Source: Pyrococcus yayanosii CH1 (GTDB taxonomy: Archaea > Methanobacteriota_B > Thermococci > Thermococcales > Thermococcaceae). Taken from it: a stretch of 64,000 nucleotides of DNA. A program made the translations under genes and the position numbers. How positions within the stretch are numbered: position 1 is the stretch's first letter; each line of letters begins with the position of its first letter. Positions 21,355 through 28,648 of this stretch are shown here, one piece after another. The stretch is from assembly GCF_000215995.1 (NCBI RefSeq), contig NC_015680.1, positions 1,652,819-1,716,818 of the forward strand, in the 5' to 3' direction. A model generated the notes under the pieces. That model searched no databases. It worked only from the letters and a program-made list of their open reading frames with translations, and was not told where the DNA came from.

Positions 21355-21636
21355 ATGGTGATACGTGTGGTTAGCATAAGGCTGAAGGTCGGACCCAAAG
21401 GGCAGATCGTTATTCCAAAGGTCTTTAGGGAGGCGTACGGGATTAAGGAGGGAAAGGAGGTCATAATAGAGCCAACCGAGAGAGGCCTTGTAATAAGAGC
21501 GCCAGTGGACGCAGAAAAGCTCATGGAGAAGCTGAGAGAAAGGAGGAAGAGGATGAAGGGAAGAGGTGTACGGGCCAAGCTCGGCGATCTTAGGAGTGTT
21601 GACCTGGAGGATGAGTTCGATGAAGGTGTTCCTTGA
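21355..21636 (+). CDS. vapB: AbrB/MazE-type antitoxin (VapB)
   Basis: A 93-residue DNA-binding antitoxin with an N-terminal swapped-hairpin AbrB domain (LKVGPKGQIVIPKVFREAYG, IKEGKEVIIEPTERGLVIRA) and a basic then acidic C-terminal tail (EKLRERRKRMKGRG ... DLEDEFDEG) that would wrap the toxin. It overlaps the PIN toxin gene by 17 bases. Start is uncertain: a TATA box TTTTAAAC at 21327-21334 predicts a transcript start near 21358, favouring ATG 21355 as nearly leaderless, while GTG 21367 has GGTGAT four bases upstream. Confidence 0.8.
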   Translation: MVIRVVSIRLKVGPKGQIVIPKVFREAYGIKEGKEVIIEPTERGLVIRAPVDAEKLMEKLRERRKRMKGRGVRAKLGDLRSVDLEDEFDEGVP

Positions 21637-22021
21637 TGCCAGCTTTATCATTTACCTCAACGTTGATCTACCCGAGGAGGATGCTGAGAAAATAGATGCC
21701 CTTTACAAGAGGCTAGTTGAAAATGAAGAGCTCTACACGGACCCCCTCGTATTGGATGAGGTCATTTACGTCTTATGGAAGAAATATCGGATTCCGTACG
21801 AGGAGACGATTGACATGCTGGACGATATAATAATTCCCTATGTAAGCGTTCTTCCGGTAGGTTTGATGGAATATCTCAAGGCCCGGCAGAACATTCTTAA
21901 GTACGGGCTCAGGCCATCGGATGCCCTTCACTTAGCGGTAATCGAGAACAGCGGTATTCAGGCCATAGTAACCGAGGACTGTGATTTCGATGACGTGCCT
22001 GTAAAGAGGATATGGATTTAA
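21620..22021 (+). CDS. vapC: PIN-domain ribonuclease toxin (VapC)
   Basis: A 133-residue PIN nuclease. The acidic active site is present: Asp in KVFLDASFIIYL, Glu in LVLDEVIYVLW, Asp in GLRPSDALHLAVIE and the distal VTEDCDFDDVP. It follows an AbrB-type antitoxin, a standard VapBC arrangement; the target is presumably tRNA or rRNA (family knowledge). ATG 21620 is chosen because GGAGGATGA lies five bases upstream and the PIN strand begins there; ATG 21611 is the alternative. Confidence 0.85.
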   Translation: MKVFLDASFIIYLNVDLPEEDAEKIDALYKRLVENEELYTDPLVLDEVIYVLWKKYRIPYEETIDMLDDIIIPYVSVLPVGLMEYLKARQNILKYGLRPSDALHLAVIENSGIQAIVTEDCDFDDVPVKRIWI

Positions 22022-22032
22022 GGGTGGTCGAG

Positions 22033-22599
22033 ATGCCGAAAAGAGGATTATTCGTCGGCCGGTTCCAACCTGTTCACAACGGCCACATAAAGGCCCTCGA
22101 GTTTGTCTTCGACCAAGTTGACGAGGTTATAATAGGCATTGGAAGCGCCCAGGCCAGCCACACACTCAAGAATCCCTTCACTACCGGTGAGAGGATGGAG
22201 ATGCTAATAAGGGCCCTCGACGAAGCCGGCCTGACGAAGAAGCGCTACTACCTAGTCCCGCTTCCCGACATAAACTTCAACGCCATATGGGTTCCCTACG
22301 TGGAGAGCATGGTCCCCCGCTTTCATGTGGTCTTCACCGGTAATTCCCTCGTCGCACAGCTTTTTAGGGAGAGGGGTTACAAGGTCATCGTCCAGCCCAT
22401 GTTCAGGAAGGATATCCTCTCCGCCACCGAAATAAGGAGGAGGATGATTGAAGGGGAACCTTGGGAGGAGCTCGTCCCGAGGAGCGTGGCCGAGTACATA
22501 AAGGAGATAAAGGGTGTCGAGAGAATAAAGATGCTTGCCACGAACCTTGAGAAGAACGAGAAGGAGCTACAGGCGCCGATAAGGATACCCGAGTATTAG
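22033..22599 (+). CDS. nadM: Nicotinamide-nucleotide adenylyltransferase (NadM)
   Basis: Archaeal NMN adenylyltransferase of 188 residues, making NAD from NMN and ATP. The nucleotidyltransferase motifs are clear: GLFVGRFQPVHNGHIKALEF (with HNGH) and the C-terminal ISATEIR-like DILSATEIRRRM. ATG 22033 has GGTGG five bases upstream; an upstream ATG at 22012 lies in the end of vapC. It is followed within nine bases by the KH-domain gene, so these probably form one transcript. Confidence 0.95.
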   Translation: MPKRGLFVGRFQPVHNGHIKALEFVFDQVDEVIIGIGSAQASHTLKNPFTTGERMEMLIRALDEAGLTKKRYYLVPLPDINFNAIWVPYVESMVPRFHVVFTGNSLVAQLFRERGYKVIVQPMFRKDILSATEIRRRMIEGEPWEELVPRSVAEYIKEIKGVERIKMLATNLEKNEKELQAPIRIPEY

Positions 22600-22608
22600 G
22601 TGGTGCCC

Positions 22609-22797
22609 ATGGACGAAATTTACGAAAAACTCAGGAAAATGCTTAGGTCAGAGATAATCGACGTGGAATTCGACGGCGACAAGATAATCGTCTATGTTCC
22701 AAAGGATCAGGTCAGAATTGCCGTTGGCACCGGAGGAAGCGCCGTCAGGGCGGCAGAGCTCGTGCTGAGGAAGAAGATTGAGGTGAGAGCCAGGTGA
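22609..22797 (+). CDS. Small KH-type RNA-binding protein
   Basis: A 62-residue protein consisting of little more than one KH fold: an N-terminal helix (MDEIYEKLRKMLRSE), strands VEFDGDKIIVYVPKD, and the GxxG loop in VRIAVGTGGSAVRAAELVLR. The order fits a minimal type II KH domain like those in NusA. The ATG at 22609 follows TAGGTGGTGCCC. It overlaps the next gene by four bases. RNA binding follows from the fold; no target can be named. Confidence 0.7.
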   Translation: MDEIYEKLRKMLRSEIIDVEFDGDKIIVYVPKDQVRIAVGTGGSAVRAAELVLRKKIEVRAR

Positions 22798-23363
22798 CGA
22801 GAAGGAGCGAGCTCGAAGACCTAATACTTTCATACGCGGTCCTACTCCTCCTTTTCTCAGACTTCGAGCCCGTTAAAATGCCCTACGTGGCCCCAGCTAT
22901 TCTCACCGCCTTCGTCTTTCACGAAATTGCCCACAGGCAAGTTGCGAGACACTTCGGCTACGTGGCCTTCTACAGGCGATGGGACACCGGCATAATTCTG
23001 GCACTTCTCCTCGGCGTCCTGACCAAGCTAACCACAGGAAGGGCTTGGATCTTCGCCGCCCTTGGAGCGGTCCACATCTACGCCCCCTACCAGTACTGGG
23101 AGGACAGGTACGCGGAAGGATTAATATCCCTCGCGGGTCCCCTGGCGAACATCGCGGTGGCTACCATCGGCCTATTGATATCTAAACTCTTTGGTGGATT
23201 TTTCGGCCTGATCGCTTGGTACACCGCCCTAATCAATGCGTGGCTGGCGTTCTTCAACCTCCTTCCGGTCCCTCCCCTTGACGGCTTCAAGGTTCTGAGG
23301 TGGAATCTAGCGTACTGGGCCGTCGGTATGGGCGTTGCTTTCCTACTTTACAATATCACCTGA
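22794..23363 (+). CDS. Site-2-protease-like M50 membrane metalloprotease
   Basis: A 189-residue membrane protein with about five transmembrane segments. It carries the intramembrane zinc motif HEIAH (FVFHEIAHRQVARHFGY) and the distal NLLPVPPLDGFKVLRW motif with the third ligand Asp, the signature of the short M50/S2P group without PDZ domain. Such proteases cut membrane-bound regulators; no substrate is evident. The GTG start overlaps the KH gene stop and has GAGGTGAGAGCCAG before it. Confidence 0.85.
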   Translation: MTRRSELEDLILSYAVLLLLFSDFEPVKMPYVAPAILTAFVFHEIAHRQVARHFGYVAFYRRWDTGIILALLLGVLTKLTTGRAWIFAALGAVHIYAPYQYWEDRYAEGLISLAGPLANIAVATIGLLISKLFGGFFGLIAWYTALINAWLAFFNLLPVPPLDGFKVLRWNLAYWAVGMGVAFLLYNIT

Positions 23364-23381
23364 AGAAATCCCGGGGCGGCC

Positions 23382-23401
23382 TGGGTAATTATTTTTACCC
23401 A
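23382..23401. other. Short perfect inverted repeat between the S2P and carboxypeptidase genes
   Basis: Arms TGGGTAA and TTACCCA (7 bp) flank a six-base AT-rich loop TTATTT. It lies 19 bases after the S2P-like gene and about 80 bases before the carboxypeptidase start, so it could be a terminator hairpin or an operator. Confidence 0.35.
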
Positions 23402-23478
23402 CATATCGTTTAGATATTCATCGAAAAGATTAAAAGCGTGCAATCGAAGGAAGGGCGTAGAGATAAGGGGTGGTAAAG

Positions 23479-24978
23479 ATGGAGGGGATTTTCCAGAACG
23501 AGATTATAAAGCAGATTCTCGCTAAGTATAGGCGTATCTGGGCTATAGGGCATGCTCAGAGCGTCCTTGGCTGGGACATGGAGGTCAACATGCCAAAGGA
23601 AGGCATCCTAGAGCGCTCGGTAGCTCAAGGAGAGCTTTCCGTTCTCAGCCAAGAGTTCCTTCTAAAGCCGGACTTCGTCGAGCTTGTCGAGAAAGCGAAG
23701 GGAATCGAAGACCTCAACGAGTACGAGCGCGGAATTGTTAGGGTCCTAGACCGCTCCATAAGGATAAGCAAGGCCTTCCCACCCGAATTCCTCAGGGAGA
23801 GGAGCGAGGTAACGAGCCAAGCGACGAAGGCCTGGGAAGAGGCCAAGAAAGACGATGACTACTCCAAGTTCGAGCCCTGGCTCGACAAAATCATCGATCT
23901 CGCTAAAAGGGCCGCCGAGTACCTTGGCTACGAGAAGGAGCCCTATGACGCCTTACTTGACCTCTTCGAGGAGGGCCTAACAACCAGGGAAGTTGAGAGA
24001 ATGTTCGAGAAGCTTGAGAAGGATCTCAAACCGCTCCTCGAAAAGATAATGGAGGAGGGCAAAGTTCCACAAAGTCATATACTTGAGAAGGAGAAGTATG
24101 AGAGGGAGCAGATGGAGAGGGTAAACATTTGGATTCTCCAGAAGTTTGGCTTCCCACTGGGAGTTAGGGCAAGGCTCGATGTTTCGGCACATCCCTTCAC
24201 AACCGAGTTTGGTATAAGAGATGTTAGGATAACCACCAGATACGAAGGCTACGACTTCAGGAGAACTATTTTGAGCACGGTCCACGAGTTCGGTCATGCA
24301 CTCTACGAGCTCCAGCAAGATGACAGGTTCATGTTCAGCCCAATAGCGGGCGGAGTTTCCTTAGGAGTTCACGAGAGCCAGAGCCGCTTCTGGGAGAACA
24401 TCATTGGAAGGAGCAGAGAGTTTGCCGAGCTGATATATCCAATCCTCAAGGAGAACCTGCCCTTCATGTCTGGTTATACTCCAGAGGACGTCTACCTTTA
24501 CTTCAACATTGTCAGGCCCGACTACATAAGGACTGAGGCGGATGTCGTCACCTACAACTTCCACATCCTGCTTCGCTTCAAGCTTGAGAGGATTATGGTC
24601 AGCGAGGAAGTTAAGGCAAAGGATCTGCCGGAGCTCTGGAACGAGGAGATGGAGAGGCTTTTGGGCATAAGGCCGAAGACTTACAGGGAGGGCATCCTCC
24701 AGGACATCCACTGGGCCCACGGAACAATAGGTTACTTCCCAACCTACAGCATAGGAACCCTCCTCGCGGCCCAGCTCTACTACCACGTAAAGAGGGATAT
24801 TCCAGACTTCGAGGAGAGGATTGCGAAGGGCGATTTCGAACCCATAAAGGCCTGGTTGCGCGAGAGGATACACCGCTGGGGCTCAATCTACTCGCCTAAG
24901 GAGCTCATAAAGAAGGCCATCGGCGAAGACCTAAATCCGGAATACTTCGTGAAGTGGGTGAAGGAGAGGTATCTGTGA
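23479..24978 (+). CDS. Thermostable metallocarboxypeptidase, M32 family (carboxypeptidase Taq type)
   Basis: Cytosolic metal-dependent carboxypeptidase that removes C-terminal residues from peptides. At 499 residues it has the same length as the P. furiosus enzyme. Motifs: catalytic HEFGH (STVHEFGHALYELQ), the downstream HESQSRFWEN with the third metal ligand Glu, and IRTEADVVTYNFHILLRF. ATG 23479 is preceded by AGGGGTGGTAAAG. A plausible TATA (GATTAAAAG, about 23428-23436) lies upstream. It fits the peptide-fermenting lifestyle of the group. Confidence 0.95.
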   Translation: MEGIFQNEIIKQILAKYRRIWAIGHAQSVLGWDMEVNMPKEGILERSVAQGELSVLSQEFLLKPDFVELVEKAKGIEDLNEYERGIVRVLDRSIRISKAFPPEFLRERSEVTSQATKAWEEAKKDDDYSKFEPWLDKIIDLAKRAAEYLGYEKEPYDALLDLFEEGLTTREVERMFEKLEKDLKPLLEKIMEEGKVPQSHILEKEKYEREQMERVNIWILQKFGFPLGVRARLDVSAHPFTTEFGIRDVRITTRYEGYDFRRTILSTVHEFGHALYELQQDDRFMFSPIAGGVSLGVHESQSRFWENIIGRSREFAELIYPILKENLPFMSGYTPEDVYLYFNIVRPDYIRTEADVVTYNFHILLRFKLERIMVSEEVKAKDLPELWNEEMERLLGIRPKTYREGILQDIHWAHGTIGYFPTYSIGTLLAAQLYYHVKRDIPDFEERIAKGDFEPIKAWLRERIHRWGSIYSPKELIKKAIGEDLNPEYFVKWVKERYL

Positions 24979-24987
24979 CTTCTCCTA

Positions 24988-24994
24988 TTTTTTT
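24988..24994 (+). terminator. T-run terminator after the carboxypeptidase gene
   Basis: Seven consecutive T residues begin ten bases after the stop codon, preceded by a pyrimidine-rich stretch. Archaeal RNA polymerase stops at such runs without needing a hairpin. Confidence 0.45.
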
Positions 24995-24999
24995 GCTAG

Positions 25000-25203
25000 G
25001 GCACAATTGCATGGGCAAAGGAATGTCTTAATCGTTATCCTGAGAGGGAGGATAAAGTTATTGAAAGTACATTGAACTGGGTTCAGGGATATTACAAAGC
25101 GCTTACAGGTAAGAACATGCCCCAGGAAATCTTGAGAGTGATAGAAGAGAGACTTTGCAAAGCCTATATTTACGTTTTCTTTACTGCTTCCATGCTCCAA
25201 TGA
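25000..25203 (+). pseudogene. Gene remnant without start codon (67 codons)
   Basis: An open frame after a TAG at 24997 reads through to TGA at 25201 and gives a protein-like, helix-rich sequence (ECLNRYPEREDKVIES, LNWVQGYYKALTGK, MPQEILRVIEERL). It has no ATG, GTG or TTG near its beginning and no ribosome site, so it looks like the internal or terminal fragment of a lost gene. I do not recognise the family. It overlaps the end of a second remnant on the other strand. The stretch is AT-rich compared with neighbours. Confidence 0.4.
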
Positions 25204-25792
25204 TACTCCGGATGGTTTCTTGGAACTCTTTTTCACCGGGCTTGTCTGGGAACACCTACTCTATTACCCTATTCAAGTTCATATCTGTAATGCGTGGGTA
25301 TTCTTTCGAGTGCCGCCCCGATGTGTACTCCAAAAGCTGTTTTAGATCGTTCTGTGTAATCTCAACCTTTGCGTCTATTAGAACTGCTCTATTAGGTGGA
25401 TTTTTGAGGATATCCCTCCTTGAGTAGTACTCTCCCCTGAAAATCATGATGTCAGGTTTCACATGGATTCTTTTGGAAGAACGCATCGATGCAAGAACTT
25501 TCATAGCTTTCGCAGAACTTCTGGGTAGTTTTACTCCAATAATTTCTCAGCCTCTTCGTACTCGCCGTTTGCTATTCTCTTTGTGACCTCGTCAATTATT
25601 GGCCAGAAATAGTCCCACACTACCTCAGTCCAGTCTTTTATTGAGAACTGGTGCCACACAGTAAGTGGTAGATTTAAATTGCTTCTTACTAGTGTTGACA
25701 GGTCCTTGTGCGTTATCCAAAGTGTTCTCTTCTCTGGAGCTTTTGTGAGTTTCCCTCACTATAAGATGTTCGTTTTCTAACTTGATGGTCAT
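25181..25792 (-). pseudogene. Disrupted PD-(D/E)xK nuclease-like gene with three lesions
   Basis: Reading from ATG 25792 (preceded by GGGGAGCTAA), MTIKLENEHLIVRE runs for 14 codons, then coding continues only after a +1 shift near 25755 (GKLTKAPEKRTLWITHKDLS ... VWHQFSIKDWTEVVWDYFWP). A second shift near 25531-25545 leads into VKLPRSSAKAMKVLASMRSS, then VKPDIMIFRGEYY and RAVLIDAKVEITQNDLKQLL, which has the PD...(D/E)xK nuclease pattern. An in-frame TAG at 25258-25256 is followed by VFPDKPGEKEFQETIRSIIG and a TAA at 25183. The intact ancestor would be about 200 residues. Joining the pieces into one gene is inference from continuity of sense; each lesion is directly visible. Confidence 0.6.
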
Positions 25793-25893
25793 TTAGCTCC
25801 CCGTCTTGGGTTAAAGCATAATAGTTTTTAATGTTTTTATGTTGGGGGCAATGCTTAAATATGATGCATGTGTTCAGTGTATTGGTGCTTGCT

Positions 25894-26130
25894 ATGGCGA
25901 AAACCATAACGATTTCAGATGATGTTTACAGAGAGCTTGTGAGGATTAAAGGAGACAAGTCGTTCTCGGAAATTCTGAGGGAGCTGCTGAAGGAGAGAAA
26001 GGGAAATTCTCACGTTCTTCTCAGGATATTCGGAATACTCAATGAGAAGGAATACAAAGAAGTTAAGAAAAAATTGAAAGAGCTTGAGGAGGAGTTTGAG
26101 AAATGGGGGCAGTCCTTGATACAAATGTGA
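25894..26130 (+). CDS. vapB: VapB-type antitoxin (UPF0330/CopG-like)
   Basis: A 78-residue antitoxin typical of archaeal VapBC operons: a short N-terminal ribbon-helix-helix-like domain (AKTITISDDVYRELVRIKGD, KSFSEILRELLKERKG) and a charged helical tail (KEYKEVKKKLKELEEEFEKW). The TATA box TTAAATAT at about 25855-25862 predicts a start near 25886; ATG 25894 follows TTGGTGCTTGCT. It overlaps the toxin gene by 28 bases. Confidence 0.85.
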   Translation: MAKTITISDDVYRELVRIKGDKSFSEILRELLKERKGNSHVLLRIFGILNEKEYKEVKKKLKELEEEFEKWGQSLIQM

Positions 26131-26480
26131 TAATTGAAGTTGCACGAGGAAACGAGACTGTCCTTAGGGATGTTCTTTCCATTGACAGCACGTTTTATAT
26201 AACTTCAGTGACGAAGTTCGAAATTCTTATCGGTATTCCAAGAAAGAAAGAGCTCCTATGGTTCAACATTCTTGAGGAGTTGCCCTTCGAGGGGCGAGCC
26301 GCTGAAATCGCGGCCTACCTCCACAAAAAGCTTAAAGAAATGGGCAATATGCTCAGCCTCAGGGACTTGTTCATAGCGGCAATATGCCTCGTCAACGATA
26401 TTCCGCTCGTAACTCTCGATGAAGACTTCAAAATATTGAGAGATTTTGGGCTTGAGGTTCACATAATTAGGAGGCAATAA
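26103..26480 (+). CDS. vapC: PIN-domain toxin VapC
   Basis: A 125-residue PIN ribonuclease. Active-site acids are in AVLDTNVIIEVARG (Asp), SVTKFEILIGIPRKKE (Glu), LSLRDLFIAAICL (Asp) and LVTLDEDFKILRDF (Asp). Overlap with the antitoxin gene indicates translational coupling. It borders the decayed island at 24979-25890, as toxin-antitoxin pairs frequently do in archaeal variable regions. Confidence 0.9.
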   Translation: MGAVLDTNVIIEVARGNETVLRDVLSIDSTFYITSVTKFEILIGIPRKKELLWFNILEELPFEGRAAEIAAYLHKKLKEMGNMLSLRDLFIAAICLVNDIPLVTLDEDFKILRDFGLEVHIIRRQ

Positions 26481-26500
26481 GCCACCCTCAACGGACAGCG

Positions 26501-26839
26501 TCATTTATCTTCCTCTATCGGCTCCACCTCTATCGCGACAACGCCATACTTCTTCTCCCTCTCCTCGTCGTAGAACTGCCTGTAAACCCTGACGCCCTCC
26601 TCTATGCTATCAACCCCAGGCAAAACGTTTTCCAAACCCTCCTTCTCCAGCATCTCCCTGAATGAGGAGTAAACGCGTAGGGCCTTCACCCTGACTTTCA
26701 ACTTCCCACCCTCGAAGGAAATTATGTCGCCCGGCTTTATTTGCCGTCTCTTCTCGTCGTATAGCCTTCCTTCAATCTTCTTCTTCCCGGTCCTTATCAG
26801 CTCTATATACTCCTCCTGGAGCCCCATTTCCCACTCCAT
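26501..26839 (-). CDS. ASCH-domain protein
   Basis: A 112-residue single ASCH domain, the third in this window. Signature: GLQEEYIELIRTGKKKIEGR followed by RQIKPGDIISFEGGKL, and the closing YGVVAIEVEPIE strand. It is of the same type as the protein at 9096 but clearly diverged. ATG 26839 follows GAGGTGGTGAGC. It lies ten bases after the geranylgeranyl reductase-like gene and is probably transcribed with it. Function is RNA or nucleotide related by family only. Confidence 0.8.
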   Translation of the reverse strand: MEWEMGLQEEYIELIRTGKKKIEGRLYDEKRRQIKPGDIISFEGGKLKVRVKALRVYSSFREMLEKEGLENVLPGVDSIEEGVRVYRQFYDEEREKKYGVVAIEVEPIEEDK

Positions 26840-26849
26840 GCTCACCACC

Positions 26850-27965
26850 TCATAGCAGTGCCCTCACGATGCTTGGGCTTATCCTTATAAGCTTCGCCAG
26901 GAGCCTAGGCCTCCTAAGTATAGCCTTAGCGGTCTTTAGGTGGTCGTCGAAGTCCGCCTGTGCCTCTATTATGGCCCTCGCCTCTTCGCTCCCGAGTACG
27001 TCGAAGATTTCCTCGATAGCGTCCTGGGAAAGCCTGCGGAATAACCTCCTAAACCTCAGACCGAAGGATATCTGGCGCCTTATCCAGGAGCAGGCCTTCT
27101 CGTAGGCGTCAAGGTTATCCTCGAGGAGGGCATTCTTTAAGGCGTGGGCGCAGACCATTCCAAAGACTATGCCGCCCGCCGTCGTCGGCTTAATCTGGAG
27201 GGCGGCATCCCCTATGAGGGCCACATTTCCCCTTACCCAAGGCCGTCTAGTTCCAAAGCCCACGACACCGCTTTTAAACTCCACGACGGCCTCCGGCTTT
27301 AGCATGCGAACCTTCAAGAACCGGGCGAGGGCATCGACGCTACCAAAGGTGCCCACCCTGGCTAGGCCCTCATTCACCGGCGCAACCCAGAAGAAGAAGT
27401 CGGGATTCATATCTTTGTTCACCCAGACCTCCACGAAGTCCTTCCTCGAGAAGTCCCCAACGACCTCGACCTCAAAGCCAGTGAGGAACTCGGCCCTAGT
27501 TCTGGCCCCAATGGCCTTAGCCACAGCGCTGTTCACGCCGTCCGCCCCAATATAAAAGGTGGCCTCAACCTCGAACTCCTTTCCAAGGTGCTGAAGAACG
27601 GCCCTGCCGTTCCTGAAGCCGATGAACGTCGTCGCCATGTAGTATTCCGCCCCCCTCCTTATGGCCTTCTCCGCTAATGTCTTCTCAAGGATCTTCCTGT
27701 CAACGAGATAGGCCTGAGGAGCCTTTCTCTCGACCTCAAAGCTCCTTATCCTGGAGTAGAAGACCGCACCCCTGAACTTGTTCAAAATGGCGTCTTTCGG
27801 GAGCCCCAGCCTCTCAAAACTTTCGGCCCCAATTATGCCGGTGCAAGCCTTTCCCCCAAAAGAACCCTTTTTCTCGACGACTGCGACCCTGAAATCGCCG
27901 GCGAGCAGGTAGGCGAGGTAGTTCCCAACGGGCCCACCACCTATTATGAGCACGTCGTACTTCAT
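26850..27965 (-). CDS. FAD-dependent oxidoreductase, geranylgeranyl reductase family
   Basis: A 371-residue flavoprotein with the N-terminal dinucleotide fold YDVLIIGGGPVGNYLAYLL, an Arg/Lys-rich second region (EKKGSFGGKACTGIIG) and the distal FAD motif ALIGDAALQIKPTTAGGIVF. This matches the archaeal geranylgeranyl reductase family that saturates isoprenoid chains of membrane lipids; some members act on digeranylgeranyl-glycerophospholipids, others are uncharacterised, so the substrate is uncertain. It diverges from pcp. Confidence 0.85.
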   Translation of the reverse strand: MKYDVLIIGGGPVGNYLAYLLAGDFRVAVVEKKGSFGGKACTGIIGAESFERLGLPKDAILNKFRGAVFYSRIRSFEVERKAPQAYLVDRKILEKTLAEKAIRRGAEYYMATTFIGFRNGRAVLQHLGKEFEVEATFYIGADGVNSAVAKAIGARTRAEFLTGFEVEVVGDFSRKDFVEVWVNKDMNPDFFFWVAPVNEGLARVGTFGSVDALARFLKVRMLKPEAVVEFKSGVVGFGTRRPWVRGNVALIGDAALQIKPTTAGGIVFGMVCAHALKNALLEDNLDAYEKACSWIRRQISFGLRFRRLFRRLSQDAIEEIFDVLGSEEARAIIEAQADFDDHLKTAKAILRRPRLLAKLIRISPSIVRALL

Positions 27966-28030
27966 ATTATCTCCCCACCGTTTTGAGTGGATTTTTAAAA
28001 TCTAAAAACCTAACCTCCCGGGGTGATGGC

Positions 28031-28648
28031 ATGAAGGTCCTGCTTACAGGTTTCGAGCCGTTTGGCGGTGAGAGTATAAACCCCTCTTGGGAAGCTGTGA
28101 AAAAAGTAGAAGTCGAGGGAGTTGAGCTCGTTAAAAGGAAGCTTCCCGTAAGCTTCAAGCGGGTAAGGGGGGAACTACCCGCCATAATCCTCGAAGAGAG
28201 GCCAGATGTTGTAATACTAACTGGACTCGCGGGAGGCAGGCCCAACATCACCGTGGAGCGCGTGGCCATAAACGTCATGGACGCGAGGATGGATGACAAT
28301 GATGGTTACAAGCCCGAGGACGAGCCCGTGGTAGAGGGCGGGCCCGATGCCTACTTCTCGACCCTGCCCATTAAGGCCATCATAAAGGCCCACAGGAATG
28401 CCGGAATCCCTTCGGCGGTCTCAAACACAGCCGGCACATACGTCTGCAACACCGCCATGTACGTCGCCCTCCATACCGTCAAGACGCACGGCTTGGACAC
28501 CATAGCGGGGTTCATCCATGTTCCCTACATTCCGGAGCAGGTGCTCGAGAAGGGAGCACCCTCCATGCCCCTCGATATGATTGTCAAAGCTATCGAAATA
28601 GCCGTGCGGGTCAGCGTGGAGCACAAATTATATAGGCCGGAGAGGTGA
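28031..28648 (+). CDS. pcp: Pyrrolidone carboxyl peptidase (pyroglutamyl peptidase I)
   Basis: C15 cysteine peptidase of 205 residues that removes N-terminal pyroglutamate from peptides. Family signatures are visible: VLLTGFEPFGGESINPSWEA at the N-terminus, LTGLAGGRPNITVERVAINV with the catalytic Glu, SNTAGTYVCNTAMY with the nucleophilic Cys, and FIHVPYIPEQ with the His. ATG 28031 follows GGGGTGATGGC. The stop codon abuts the start of the next gene. Confidence 0.96.
   Translation: MKVLLTGFEPFGGESINPSWEAVKKVEVEGVELVKRKLPVSFKRVRGELPAIILEERPDVVILTGLAGGRPNITVERVAINVMDARMDDNDGYKPEDEPVVEGGPDAYFSTLPIKAIIKAHRNAGIPSAVSNTAGTYVCNTAMYVALHTVKTHGLDTIAGFIHVPYIPEQVLEKGAPSMPLDMIVKAIEIAVRVSVEHKLYRPER

Noticed and set aside
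25256..25504. An 82-codon minus-strand frame that could be listed as a normal small gene
   Set aside because: The protein sense clearly continues upstream of its first ATG and downstream of its TAG stop, so it is better treated as part of a disrupted gene.
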